Assembly (NCBI RefSeq): GCF_000429925.1
Contig: NZ_KE386985.1
Span: 347,739-411,738 of the forward strand
From: Desulfatirhabdium butyrativorans DSM 18734
Lineage (GTDB): Bacteria > Desulfobacterota > Desulfobacteria > Desulfobacterales > Desulfatirhabdiaceae
Direction of reading: 5' to 3'
DNA: 64,000 bases
In this document: piece by piece, positions 32,391 through 41,042 of the stretch
Numbering within the stretch: position 1 is the stretch's first letter
Layout: each line of letters begins with the position of its first letter
The notes under the pieces: generated by a model
What the model was told of the DNA's origin: nothing
The model's database searches: none
Seen by the model: the letters and a program-made list of their open reading frames with translations, nothing else
Made by a program: the position numbers and the translations under genes

Positions 32391-32462
32391 CGGTTCTGCT
32401 TCCTCCTTTTCCTGGGGTCCGGCATTTTTTGCCTTCCATTTGGAGGAAGACCGTTTTCAGGC

Positions 32463-32499
32463 AAAAAAAATCCCGGACCGATTCAAATCGATCCGGGAT
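32463..32499 (-). terminator. Rho-independent terminator of the cobalamin riboswitch
   Basis: On the minus strand ATCCCGGATCGATT pairs with AATCGGTCCGGGAT (14 bp with one G-U) around a three-base loop, followed by eight T. It sits between the aptamer and the small gene, so B12 binding would be expected to favour termination. Confidence 0.92.
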
Positions 32500-32567
32500 G
32501 CCCTTTTTATCGCACGGAATCTTTGCCTGTTCAGGTCCACGAAACAGGGTTTTCAACATGATCGATA

Positions 32568-32765
32568 CCAGGCAGGTCTTCTGACTTTCGATTCATCCTA
32601 CCGGCAGCGCCTTCCCGATCCATGGCGTTCGATCAGTGGCTCTAAAGCTGCTTTCGTCCTCGAATACAGCGGCGGGCCCGTCCCCGATTCTCACGGGGTT
32701 CCCTCTTTGCGGCTCCCTTGACGGGGAGCACCTGTTCGATGGTTTTCAGCTAACCACAAGAAAGG
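32568..32765 (-). ncRNA. Cobalamin riboswitch
   Basis: Read on the minus strand the region has the class hallmarks in order: an AGGTGCTCCCCGTCAAGGG start, AAGAGGGAACCC, GTGAGAATCGGGG, CGCCGCTGTA and the B12 box AAGTCAGAAGACCTGCC near the 3' end. A terminator follows 70 bases later. It controls the small gene and cbiK. Confidence 0.95.
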
Positions 32766-32844
32766 GGCGCTGTCAACAATTTCATGCATCACACGGCTTT
32801 GGCATGTTCCTTTGCACCCTGCAGCTCAACAATTGATCTGCTGG

Positions 32845-32873
32845 TTGACAAGGGAAGTACGAGATACTATAAA
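32845..32873 (+). promoter_or_regulatory. Sigma70-type promoter for thioredoxin
   Basis: TTGACA at 32845-32850 and TATAAA at 32868-32873 with a 17 bp spacer. Transcription would start near 32880, about 45 bases before the gene. Confidence 0.8.
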
Positions 32874-32924
32874 TGAAATAAATCGGAAAGATTACTTTTT
32901 ACCTCTTCAGAAAGGACGTCGCTC

Positions 32925-33251
32925 ATGTCGAATCATGTTTCGGAAATTTCGGATGCTTCGTTTGAAACGGATGTTCTCAAGAACACGGGTGCAGTTCTGG
33001 TGGATTTCTGGGCTCCCTGGTGTGGACCATGTCGTGCGTTGGGACCAGTCGTGGAAGAGTTGGCCGGGGTTTATGGCAATCAGGTGAAATTTGCCAAATG
33101 CAATGTGGACGATAACCCGGTCACGCCTCAGCAATATGGGATTCGTTCCATACCCACGCTCATTTTTTTCAAGAACGGGAAGGTCGTCAACCAGGTAGTC
33201 GGTGTCGTAGCCAAGGCCAAGCTCGAAGAAATGATCAAGACACTGGCTTGA
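32925..33251 (+). CDS. trxA: Thioredoxin
   Basis: 108 residues with the active site FWAPWCGPCR (Cys33 and Cys36), the cis-proline segment SIPTLIFFKNG and the typical length of classical thioredoxin. It reduces protein disulfides in the cytoplasm using electrons from thioredoxin reductase, which is not in this window. AAAGGA lies about ten bases before ATG 32925. A strong promoter stands just upstream. bamD follows 104 bp later and may be read from the same start. Confidence 0.95.
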   Translation: MSNHVSEISDASFETDVLKNTGAVLVDFWAPWCGPCRALGPVVEELAGVYGNQVKFAKCNVDDNPVTPQQYGIRSIPTLIFFKNGKVVNQVVGVVAKAKLEEMIKTLA

Positions 33252-33355
33252 TTTTCTGTCTTCAAGAAAACATTCCATCCCCTTTTCGGGCAACGATTTG
33301 TCGAAGAGGGGATGTTGTTCGGTATTGCTAACATTTCCGGTACGAGCCAATCCCT

Positions 33356-34015
33356 ATGAAACGATTTGTCGGCCTTGTGGTAGTCGGCTGCCTTCTGTTG
33401 ACAGGATGCAGCCTTTTCAAGAGCAAAGAAGAAAAAAGCGCTCAGGAGCTGATTTCGGAAGGAATGGAAGATTATTCCCAAAAGAAATACCGCGCTTCCA
33501 TCGAATCGTTTCAGAAGCTCAAGGACTGGTATCCATTCAGCAAATATGCCATTCTCGCGGAATTGAAAATCGCTGACGCCTATTTTCAGATCGAGGAATA
33601 CGACAAGGCCATCTCGGCTTACGAAAGCTTCGAGTCCCTGCACCCAAAAAATGAAGCGACACCTTATGTCATCTTTCAGCAGGGCATTTGCCAGATTCAA
33701 CAAATGGAAACCATCGACAGGGATCAAAAGGCTGCAAAGAGCGCTATTGAAGTATTCAACCGGCTCAAACGTCAGTTTCCCGATGATCCGAACGCCAAGA
33801 AAGCGGATGAGTATATCCTGAGGGCAACGCGGAATTTGGTTGCGCATGAATTCATTATCGGACAATTTTATTACAAGTCCAAACATTATGAAGCGGCCAG
33901 AGAGCGTTTTCGCGGTATTATCTCAAATTATGAAGATGTCGGATACCACCAGAAAGCGCTGGATTATCTATCCAAATGCGATGCGAAGCTGGCCAGGGAA
34001 TCCGCCAGGAAATAG
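33356..34015 (+). CDS. bamD: Outer membrane protein assembly factor BamD
   Basis: 219 residues. The N-terminus MKRFVGLVVVGCLLLTGC is a lipoprotein signal with lipobox LLTGC (lipidated Cys18). The rest is helical tetratricopeptide-like repeats with the BamD pattern: YSQKKYRASIESFQKLKDWYP, YAILAELKIADAYF, YDKAISAYESFESLHP and a C-terminal YYKSKHYEAARERF. It would anchor in the inner leaflet of the outer membrane and help BamA fold beta-barrel proteins. YfiO/ComL are the same family. It fits with tamA-tamB at the far end of the window, another outer-membrane assembly pair. Confidence 0.9.
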   Translation: MKRFVGLVVVGCLLLTGCSLFKSKEEKSAQELISEGMEDYSQKKYRASIESFQKLKDWYPFSKYAILAELKIADAYFQIEEYDKAISAYESFESLHPKNEATPYVIFQQGICQIQQMETIDRDQKAAKSAIEVFNRLKRQFPDDPNAKKADEYILRATRNLVAHEFIIGQFYYKSKHYEAARERFRGIISNYEDVGYHQKALDYLSKCDAKLARESARK

Positions 34016-34383
34016 GTCTGATTGCATTTGAAACGAACGGAGCCGCCGCAAATTGGGTGCGGCCTGGTCGATAACCCCCGCATTCTTTCCCTTCTGAACA
34101 GTGCCTGAACGAAAACCCCGATTTTGTGTGACCCGAGCCTGCCCGCAGGCGGCTCATTCCTCCGAATAGGGGGGGCGCTCAGGCACTGTTTTGATTCTTC
34201 GTGCCCTTCATCTGTCACGCCTCGACCCGTTTCATCCATCCTGATGTTTTTCTCTCCGTTCAACTTCTGGAAGCCTTGAGAAAGAAGTTTTCCACATTTT
34301 GTTTTGTTCAAATAATTTCTGTTGACTTCCATCGAAAAATGGGTTTGTATCCATCCAAAGTGGAATAAAGTGGATGGAAATGG
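34016..34383. other. Gap before the dcw cluster
   Basis: Contains an inverted-repeat element (34098-34190) shortly after bamD, where it could end or stabilise the bamD transcript, and the mraZ promoter and operator at the right end. No gene was seen. Confidence 0.75.
34098..34190. repeat. Inverted-repeat element, copy 3 (diverged)
   Basis: The outer ends AACAGTGCCTGAACG and CGCTCAGGCACTGTT are reverse complements with one mismatch. The interior keeps GCCTGCCCGCAGGC and TCCGAATAGG. About 40% of positions outside the ends differ from copies 1 and 2, yet the ends still pair, so changes in the arms are compensated. Confidence 0.85.
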
Positions 34384-34386
34384 ATG
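34322..34386 (+). promoter_or_regulatory. mraZ promoter and MraZ-type operator
   Basis: TTGACT (34322-34327) and TTGTAT (34345-34350) are 17 bp apart. Downstream, TGGAA at 34361, TGGAT at 34371 and TGGAT at 34381 recur with exactly 10 bp spacing, the pattern bound by MraZ, which represses its own dcw cluster. The last repeat overlaps the mraZ start codon. Confidence 0.75.
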
Positions 34387-34836
34387 AAAAAGTTTAGAGG
34401 TAATTATTCCCATACGTTAGATGAAAAAGGTCGGTTCATTCTGCCGAGCCGGTTCAAGGAAGTGCTTCTGGAAAGTGAAGCCGCTTCGGTCATGATGACC
34501 CGGATGGATCGGTGTATTTTCGTCTATACCATCGAGGAATGGGAAAAGATCGAGGATCGGATTACCTCTCTTCCGACAACCAGTGAAACGATGCGCCGGT
34601 TTCGGAGAATCTTTATCGGCGGAGCTTTTGAATGCCCATTCGACAAGCAGGGCAGGATTCTCATTCCCGTCCCGCTTCGGGAATATGCGCAGCTTGATCG
34701 GGATATCGTGCTGGTCGGTGAAGCCCGATATTTCGAAATCTGGTCCAAGACGCTGTGGGAAAACGAAAACCTCAAGATGGAATGCGACCTGGCGCAGCCT
34801 GAGGCGCGCGCAGAAATCGCGGCATTGGGAATTTGA
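34384..34836 (+). CDS. mraZ: Transcriptional regulator MraZ
   Basis: 150 residues with two AbrB-like SpoVT/MraZ repeats: the first begins KFRGNYSHTLDEKGRFILPSRF (split) and the second GGAFECPFDKQGRILIPVPLREYA, each with the DxxGR-x-x-I/L-P motif. It binds TGGG/TGGA-type direct repeats and usually represses the division and cell-wall cluster that it heads. Such repeats stand immediately upstream, overlapping its ATG. It is the first gene of the dcw cluster, with rsmH beginning 3 bp after its stop. Confidence 0.95.
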   Translation: MKKFRGNYSHTLDEKGRFILPSRFKEVLLESEAASVMMTRMDRCIFVYTIEEWEKIEDRITSLPTTSETMRRFRRIFIGGAFECPFDKQGRILIPVPLREYAQLDRDIVLVGEARYFEIWSKTLWENENLKMECDLAQPEARAEIAALGI

Positions 34837-34839
34837 TGC

Positions 34840-35778
34840 GTGTATACGGCTCATCCATCCGCAATGCTTCAGGAAACCATCGAATACCTGAATTGTCGAC
34901 CCGGCCGGATTGTTGTGGATTGCACCCTCGGCGGCTGCGGGCATGCGATGGCCATTTGCCGGAACATCGGTCCGGACGGTTTGCTGATCGGTCTGGATCA
35001 GGATGCAGAGGCCATCGCCCATGCAAGAGAAGTCCTGGAGCCTTATGGGAACCGGGTTCGCCTGTTTCACAGCGATTTCAGTGAACTGGGCGCGATTCTT
35101 TCGGGGTTGGACATTGCAGGGGTTCATGGCATCGTCATGGATTTGGGCATGTCCCGCCATCACCTGGAAGGAAGTCTGCGAGGATTCAGTTTTCAGGCCG
35201 ATGAGGTTCTCGATATGCGCATGGATGTTCGCAACCCGATGACAGCAGCCGAAATTCTTCGGACAGCGACAGAGAATGAACTGGCCGAAATTTTCCAGAA
35301 TTTTGGCGAAGAGCGGTATGCCAAGCGAATCGCCCGTATGATCGTGCGGTCCAGGGAACATCATCCGGTTGATACGACATTCCGGCTGAGTGCGCTCGTT
35401 TGCGAGGCGCTGCCTGCCAAAGCACGCTATCGTCAGCCCATCCATCCGGCGACCCGGGTATTCATGGCCTTGCGGATAGCGGTCAATCGTGAACTGGAAA
35501 AGCTGGAAGGCTTTCTCGAATCCGTCCCGCAATGGTTGTTGCCGGGCGGGCGATTGTGCGTTCTATCCTTTCATTCGCTGGAAGACCGTATCGTCAAACG
35601 GTTCATGCGGGCCTGGGAGGGCAGATGCGTATGCCCGCCAGGTCTTCCGGTTTGCGCCTGCGGCAGAACATCGCTCATGCATGCGGTCTTTCGACATGCC
35701 ATGCGCCCGACGAATGCAGAAATCACTCGGAACCCCCTTTCCAGAAGCACAAGACTTCGCGTGGCGGAGAAATGGTGA
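34840..35778 (+). CDS. rsmH: 16S rRNA (cytosine1402-N4)-methyltransferase
   Basis: 312 residues. The SAM-binding start is VVDCTLGGCGHA (about 24-35; most homologues have D-G/A-T-x-G-x-G-G-H). Later motifs are GIVMDLGMSRHHLEG, GFSFQADEVLDMRMD and, near the end, VLSFHSLEDRIVKRF, all diagnostic for RsmH (MraW). It methylates C1402 of 16S rRNA. The only sensible start is GTG 34840, giving YTAHPSAMLQETIEYL, matching the family's N-terminal H-x-PVM-L-x-E pattern. ftsL overlaps its end by 7 bases. Confidence 0.93.
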   Translation: MYTAHPSAMLQETIEYLNCRPGRIVVDCTLGGCGHAMAICRNIGPDGLLIGLDQDAEAIAHAREVLEPYGNRVRLFHSDFSELGAILSGLDIAGVHGIVMDLGMSRHHLEGSLRGFSFQADEVLDMRMDVRNPMTAAEILRTATENELAEIFQNFGEERYAKRIARMIVRSREHHPVDTTFRLSALVCEALPAKARYRQPIHPATRVFMALRIAVNRELEKLEGFLESVPQWLLPGGRLCVLSFHSLEDRIVKRFMRAWEGRCVCPPGLPVCACGRTSLMHAVFRHAMRPTNAEITRNPLSRSTRLRVAEKW

Positions 35779-36191
35779 TTCCAAATCCGGATACACAAAA
35801 GCATCAGGGACGGTCTTTCTCTTCCGGCGGTTGGGAATGGATCTCCCGATTCTTTCGATGGAAGTCTGAGCCGCCGGAGGGTTCGCTCGGGAACAGCCGA
35901 CTTTCAGCAACCATCGATTCGCTGCCTGCCGGTCGACTGACCGCGCTTCTCTTGCTCATCATGGCTACCCTGTTCGAAGCCATCATTTTTGTCAAGATGG
36001 ATATCCGCGACAAGAAAATCCAGAAGGAAATCGTTCAGGAGTTGCAGCGGAATCAGAGCCTGATGATCCTCGAAAACAACCTCGATATTGAAATTGCCGG
36101 TCTGAGCTCTCCAGAGAGAATCGCCCAGATCGCCAGAGATCAGTTTGGCCTTTCGACACCCAGTCATGAACAACTACAGGTGCTGCCATGA
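35772..36191 (+). CDS. ftsL: Cell division protein FtsL
   Basis: 139 residues. A cytoplasmic N-terminal half of about 55 residues is followed by one membrane helix LTALLLLIMATLFEAIIFV and a periplasmic stretch that looks like a coiled coil (KKIQKEIVQELQRNQSLMIL, then ENNLDIEI). It ends with IAQIARDQFGL, typical of FtsL/DivIC ends. Sequence conservation in the family is low, so identification rests on layout and position between rsmH and ftsI. It overlaps both neighbours (7 and 4 bases). It would bridge FtsQ, FtsB and FtsI at the septum. Confidence 0.8.
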   Translation: MVIPNPDTQKHQGRSFSSGGWEWISRFFRWKSEPPEGSLGNSRLSATIDSLPAGRLTALLLLIMATLFEAIIFVKMDIRDKKIQKEIVQELQRNQSLMILENNLDIEIAGLSSPERIAQIARDQFGLSTPSHEQLQVLP

Positions 36192-38026
36192 GAACCGACA
36201 TCATTCATTCTGTGAAAAGACGCCTCGGGTATATGCGTTACGTTGTTTGGTTTCTTGCCGTTCTGGTTTTGGGAAAGGCGTTTTACTATCAGTGCGCCAA
36301 AAGTGAATGGCTTACCGAGGAAACCTGGCGCAGGCATATCAAGCGTACGAGTGTCGAGGGAAAGCGTGGAATGATTCTCGATGCGGCAGGCAGAGAAATG
36401 GCCCTGAGCATCGATACCATTTCCGTCGGGCTGCATCCGAAGAAAATTGAAAAATCCGGGCCGACGGTAGATCTGCTTTCCGAAGCACTGGATATTCCCA
36501 GAAAAGCGCTCGAGCAGCAGATTGCGGAATCCGAAAAGCGGGATTTCATCTGGTTGAAGCGCAAGCTTCCTCCGGTCGATTCCGTTCGACTGGTCCAGAA
36601 AATCGAGAAGGCAATTTGCGATCCTTCAAGCCCGCTCCATAAAAACAGCAAGAAGGCGCTTGATTCGAACCCGCTGTACTTCCAGCGGATGCAGAAGGAA
36701 ATTCTGCCGGGCGTTCTGTTCGTTCCCGAGTACAATCGCTACTATCCCAACAAAACGCTCGCCGCACAGGTCGTCGGCTTTACCGGGACAGACAGCAAGG
36801 GTATGGAAGGTATCGAAAAGCAATACGATCAGGAACTTTCAGGGTATCATTCCGTGGCCCGGGTGCTCAAGGATGCCCGGGGAATGGGGCTCGATGTTGA
36901 AATGCCCGAGGAGTCGGCATACAATGGCAACAGCGTCGTTCTGACGATCGATGGGATGATTCAGTACAGCGCGGAGAGGGCGCTCGAGGAGGCAGTCAAT
37001 ACATTCGAGGCAAAGTCGGGCATGGCCATGGTCATGGATCCTTTTTCGGGAGCGATTCTGGCGCTGGCGCATTATCCTTCCTACAACCCCAACAATATTG
37101 CCGACGATGACCGGAAGCTGATTCGGATCAGGGCGGCGACAGATCCTTTTGAGCCGGGATCGACAATGAAAATATTCAGCGCTGCGGCAGCCATCGAATT
37201 CAATGTTTGCAAACCGCAAACCGTTTTTTTCTGTGAGAACGGGGCCTATCGGATCGGCACCAATGTGGTGCATGATACGCATTCATACGGGAACCTGTCC
37301 CTTACGGAGATTATCAAATATTCCAGCAATATCGGCGCGATCAAGGTCGGGCAGAGCATCGGGCCCGATTTTCTCTTCGCAAACCTGAAAAACTTCGGGT
37401 TCGGGGATCGAACCGGAATCGATTTGAGCAGTGAAAGTGCAGGCATGTTGTCGGATCATCGCAAATGGCGCAAAATCGATGCCGGGACCATTGCTTTCGG
37501 GCAGGGGGTGGCTGTGACCACGATGCAGCTTGCTGCAGCGACTTCGGCGCTGGCCAATGGCGGCATGCTGATGAAGCCCAGGCTGGTTCAGGCGATTCTC
37601 GATCCATCCGGCAATCAGACGCAGGTTTTTCCGCCCCAGGCCATTCGACGGGCCTGTTCCAAGAAAACGGCCCAAACGGTAAGGGACATGATGAAAGAGG
37701 TCATCACCACGGGTGGAACGGGTGTGAATGCCGCCATGGAGGGATATACCGTTTGCGGAAAGACGGGTACGGCCCAAAAGACGATCGGCGGCGCCTATGC
37801 CAGAGGAAAGTATGTATCCTCCTTCATTGGTTTTGTCCCGATGGATCGTCCCGCAGCCGTTATCCTGGTGATCCTTGACGAGCCGTCCAAACGCCATTAC
37901 GGTGGTACGGTCGCTGCACCGGCATTCAAGAAAATCGCCATCGATACATTGGGGTATCTGGGGATTCCGCCCGAAACCTTCCCGAAGAAATTCATGGTCT
38001 CTCTGGGCCGAGAGGTAGATGGATGA
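36188..38026 (+). CDS. ftsI: Peptidoglycan transpeptidase FtsI (PBP3)
   Basis: 612 residues. An N-terminal membrane helix (about 17-36, RYVVWFLAVLVLGKAFYYQC) precedes a dimerisation domain containing RGMILDAAGREMALSI, then the penicillin-binding domain with STMK (catalytic Ser325 and Lys328), SSN (379-381) and KTGTAQ (525-530). It cross-links septal peptidoglycan in the periplasm. Length and the lack of C-terminal PASTA repeats favour FtsI rather than SpoVD/PBP2x. It overlaps ftsL (ATGA-type) and murE by four bases each. Confidence 0.94.
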   Translation: MRTDIIHSVKRRLGYMRYVVWFLAVLVLGKAFYYQCAKSEWLTEETWRRHIKRTSVEGKRGMILDAAGREMALSIDTISVGLHPKKIEKSGPTVDLLSEALDIPRKALEQQIAESEKRDFIWLKRKLPPVDSVRLVQKIEKAICDPSSPLHKNSKKALDSNPLYFQRMQKEILPGVLFVPEYNRYYPNKTLAAQVVGFTGTDSKGMEGIEKQYDQELSGYHSVARVLKDARGMGLDVEMPEESAYNGNSVVLTIDGMIQYSAERALEEAVNTFEAKSGMAMVMDPFSGAILALAHYPSYNPNNIADDDRKLIRIRAATDPFEPGSTMKIFSAAAAIEFNVCKPQTVFFCENGAYRIGTNVVHDTHSYGNLSLTEIIKYSSNIGAIKVGQSIGPDFLFANLKNFGFGDRTGIDLSSESAGMLSDHRKWRKIDAGTIAFGQGVAVTTMQLAAATSALANGGMLMKPRLVQAILDPSGNQTQVFPPQAIRRACSKKTAQTVRDMMKEVITTGGTGVNAAMEGYTVCGKTGTAQKTIGGAYARGKYVSSFIGFVPMDRPAAVILVILDEPSKRHYGGTVAAPAFKKIAIDTLGYLGIPPETFPKKFMVSLGREVDG

Positions 38027-39633
38027 AACTGCGTGATGTATTGGCGTGCATCACACCCCGCTCGGTAACGGGTCCCGGAGGGGCTTCGGGCCGAGAACTT
38101 CCGGATGCCTGTCTGGATATGGACATTACGGCCGTACATTATCGGGCGCAGGACGTCATCCCAGGCAGCCTGTTTGTGGCCGTTCCCGGCAGCCGGGCGG
38201 ACGGCAATGCGTTTGTGCCTTTGGCGCTGGCGCGAGGAGCGCAGGTGATCGTCAGTGAGCGGCCCACCGCCGTTCCGGGCGCCGTTCTGATCGAAGTGGA
38301 AAAAGCCCGCTGGGCCATGGCGCGCATCGCGGCCCGGTTTTACGGCGATCCGTCCCGGGACATGGTCGTCGTGGCCATTACCGGTACCAACGGCAAGACC
38401 ACGACCGCCTTCCTGATCGAAAGCATCCTGAAGAAGGCCGGTTTTTCGGCAGGCGTTATCGGCACACTGAACGCCCGCTATCCGGGAACCGTCATCGATA
38501 TCGGCATGACGACACCCGAGTCCGTGGATCTGCAGCGCATCCTGCATGACATGAAAGCGGCAGGGGTCACCCATGTGGTCATGGAGGCCTCCTCGCACGC
38601 CATTGCACTCGAGCGGATCGAAGGATGCCGTCTGGATGTCGGCATGTTGACCAATGTCACCCAGGATCATCTCGATTTTCACAAGGACATGCAGACATAC
38701 TGGGAAGCCAAAAAAAAACTGTTTACGCACTATCTGGCGGACCAGCCTTCTGGGCGGCGGCCAACTGCCGTCGTCAATCGAAACGATCCGAGAGGGCGGG
38801 AGCTGTGCCTGGAACTGGATATACCGGTGCTCGATGTAGGGTTTGAAGATGATTGCAAAGTCCGATCGATCCCGATCCGAAGCGATACCCATGGCATTGA
38901 AGCCGTCATTGTCACGCCATCCGGCCTGTTTCAGGTCAAAAGCTCCCTGATCGGGCAGCACAATCTCGAAAACATCCTGTGTGCCGCTGCAGCCGGTGTC
39001 GCCCTCGGTCTTTCGCTGAAAACCATTCGGGAAGGGATCGAAGCCGTGTCCTGGGTTCCGGGAAGACTCGAGCGAATCCCCAATACCCTGAAACGGCTGG
39101 TCACGGTCGATTATGCCCATACCCCCGATGCGCTCGATCACGTCCTTTCCACCCTGCATCAACTGATCGGCGGAAAGCTGATCTGTGTTTTCGGCTGCGG
39201 CGGGGATCGGGATGCCTCCAAGCGGCCGATCATGGGCCGAATTGCAGCCAAATGGGCCGACGCGGTCGTGGTGACATCCGACAATCCGCGAAGCGAGGAC
39301 CCCATGGCCATCATCGGCGCCGTTGTTGACGGTCTGGTGGAAGGCGGTTGGCATGCTGCCGAGCCGAATCGGCGAAGAATCGGCAGGCAAAATCGCCAGT
39401 TTTGGGTCGAGCCGGATCGCAGAAAGGCCATCCGGCTGGCCATATCGCTTTCCAGCCGCTCGGATGCCGTTCTGATCGCTGGAAAGGGGCACGAAACTTA
39501 CCAGATCATCGGCTCCGAGCACCTCCCTTTCGATGATCGCGTGGAAGCCGGGCTGGCATTGAAGGAAATGGCCCGGACCGGCTCTCGGGCGGCCAAACCA
39601 CAAACCCGACGTCAGAAGAACACCCAACCATGA
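38023..39633 (+). CDS. murE: UDP-MurNAc-tripeptide synthetase MurE
   Basis: 536 residues of the Mur ligase family. The ATP-binding loop TGTNGKTT is at about 119-126, the carbamylated-lysine region follows, and the substrate-selecting motif DNPR in TSDNPRSEDP lies at about 420. DNPR is the signature of enzymes adding meso-diaminopimelate rather than lysine, consistent with a Gram-negative wall. An Arg-rich insert of roughly 15 residues (NRRRIGRQNRQFW) lies after this motif. Overlaps of four bases with ftsI and murF show tight coupling. Confidence 0.95.
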   Translation: MKLRDVLACITPRSVTGPGGASGRELPDACLDMDITAVHYRAQDVIPGSLFVAVPGSRADGNAFVPLALARGAQVIVSERPTAVPGAVLIEVEKARWAMARIAARFYGDPSRDMVVVAITGTNGKTTTAFLIESILKKAGFSAGVIGTLNARYPGTVIDIGMTTPESVDLQRILHDMKAAGVTHVVMEASSHAIALERIEGCRLDVGMLTNVTQDHLDFHKDMQTYWEAKKKLFTHYLADQPSGRRPTAVVNRNDPRGRELCLELDIPVLDVGFEDDCKVRSIPIRSDTHGIEAVIVTPSGLFQVKSSLIGQHNLENILCAAAAGVALGLSLKTIREGIEAVSWVPGRLERIPNTLKRLVTVDYAHTPDALDHVLSTLHQLIGGKLICVFGCGGDRDASKRPIMGRIAAKWADAVVVTSDNPRSEDPMAIIGAVVDGLVEGGWHAAEPNRRRIGRQNRQFWVEPDRRKAIRLAISLSSRSDAVLIAGKGHETYQIIGSEHLPFDDRVEAGLALKEMARTGSRAAKPQTRRQKNTQP

Positions 39634-41036
39634 ACACATGGCGCTTGCGGGATTTGCTGGAAGCGACGGCAGGAGAGTGCCTTTGCCGCATCCGAGACGA
39701 TGGGTACCGGACGATCGGGACCGATTCAAGGACCATTCGTCCGGGCGATATTTTTGTAGCCCTGATCGGGGAAAATCATGACGGACACCGGTTTATCGAT
39801 GCGGCAATCGAAAATGGCGCCAAAGCGATCATCCTGAATCCGGATGCGGTCGGGGAGGAGGCCATTCGCCGATGGGCTCTGCAGGGGATAGCGTGTATCG
39901 CTGTATCGGATACCCTGACTGCGCTGGGGGATCTGGCCCGCTATCATCGGAATCGCATGAACGTCGGGGTGGTGGCCGTTACGGGTTCGAATGGAAAAAC
40001 CACCACCAAGAATCTGACCGCCGCCGTACTGGGCCAATGCTTTCCCGTGCTTGCCACGGAAGGAAATTTCAACAACCTGATCGGCGTACCCCTGACCCTG
40101 TTCCGATTGAATCCGGAACATCGCTGGGCGGTTATCGAGATGGGCATGAACCGGCCGGGAGAAATCGATCGGCTGGGAGCCATCGCCAGTCCTGATATCG
40201 GCATCATCACCAATGTGGCTCCGGCGCATCTGGAAGGGCTGGGCAGCATCGAGCGGGTGGCTCTGGCCAAGGCCGAGCTGATGGATCATGTGCGGGAGGC
40301 GATGGTGCTCAACGCGGACGACCCGATGCATGCTTTCCTTGCCAACCGTTGCCAGACAACGATTGTCTCGTTCGGAAATTCCGATGGGGCGGACATACGG
40401 GCCACGCGTATCGAGCAGGGGTTTACGGATAGCCGTTTTCTGCTGCATATCCCGGGATATGCGCCCCTGGGCGTTCATTTGCATCTTGCCGGGCCAGCCA
40501 TGATTTCCAATGCCCTGGCTGCCGCTGCCGCCGGTTTTGCGGCCGGGCTTGGTCCGGATGCCATCGTGAGGGGTCTTGAAGGCGTTCGTCCCGTGCCGGG
40601 AAGGATGTATTGCATCGACACGCCCGGAGGGATCCGGCTGATCGATGATACGTACAATGCCAATCCCGGATCCATGAAAGCGGCACTGTCCGCCCTTGCG
40701 CCCTTTTGCCGGGAGCGACGCATTTTCCTGATTCTGGGAGATATGTTCGAGCTGGGGGAAGCTGCCGCTTCCCTTCACCGGGAAATCGGGCGGGAAGCGG
40801 GAAAGACCGGGGTGTTTCGATTGTGGGCAACAGGAGCTCATGCAACCGATGTCGTATCCGGTGCGATGGATGCGGGGATGGATGGCGATGCGCTCATGGC
40901 CGGAACGCCGGGCGATCTGGTTGCGGGCCTGAAAGCGCTCCTGGCTCCGGGAGACTGGGTTTTGGTGAAAGGAAGCCGCGGGATGCGGATGGAGACCATT
41001 GTCAGCGACATCCGGCAATGGTTGCAGGAGGGATGA
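39630..41036 (+). CDS. murF: UDP-MurNAc-tripeptide D-alanyl-D-alanine ligase MurF
   Basis: 468 residues. The ATP loop TGSNGKTTTK is at about 116-125, with EMGMNRPGEI, NADDPM and the later DDTYNANPGSMKAAL, a MurF-diagnostic segment. It adds D-Ala-D-Ala to the MurE product in the cytoplasm. ddl, which would supply the dipeptide, is not in this cluster. It overlaps murE by four bases and lies 6 bp before mraY. Confidence 0.95.
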   Translation: MNTWRLRDLLEATAGECLCRIRDDGYRTIGTDSRTIRPGDIFVALIGENHDGHRFIDAAIENGAKAIILNPDAVGEEAIRRWALQGIACIAVSDTLTALGDLARYHRNRMNVGVVAVTGSNGKTTTKNLTAAVLGQCFPVLATEGNFNNLIGVPLTLFRLNPEHRWAVIEMGMNRPGEIDRLGAIASPDIGIITNVAPAHLEGLGSIERVALAKAELMDHVREAMVLNADDPMHAFLANRCQTTIVSFGNSDGADIRATRIEQGFTDSRFLLHIPGYAPLGVHLHLAGPAMISNALAAAAAGFAAGLGPDAIVRGLEGVRPVPGRMYCIDTPGGIRLIDDTYNANPGSMKAALSALAPFCRERRIFLILGDMFELGEAAASLHREIGREAGKTGVFRLWATGAHATDVVSGAMDAGMDGDALMAGTPGDLVAGLKALLAPGDWVLVKGSRGMRMETIVSDIRQWLQEG

Positions 41037-41042
41037 GACCCC

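Larger units (their letters stand above)
32391..32924. other. Divergent regulatory region: cobalamin riboswitch (minus) and thioredoxin promoter (plus)
   Basis: No protein gene is supported. The minus strand carries a cobalamin riboswitch (about 32568-32765) and its terminator (32463-32499). The plus strand carries a strong promoter (32845-32873) for the thioredoxin gene. Nothing else was recognised. Confidence 0.85.
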
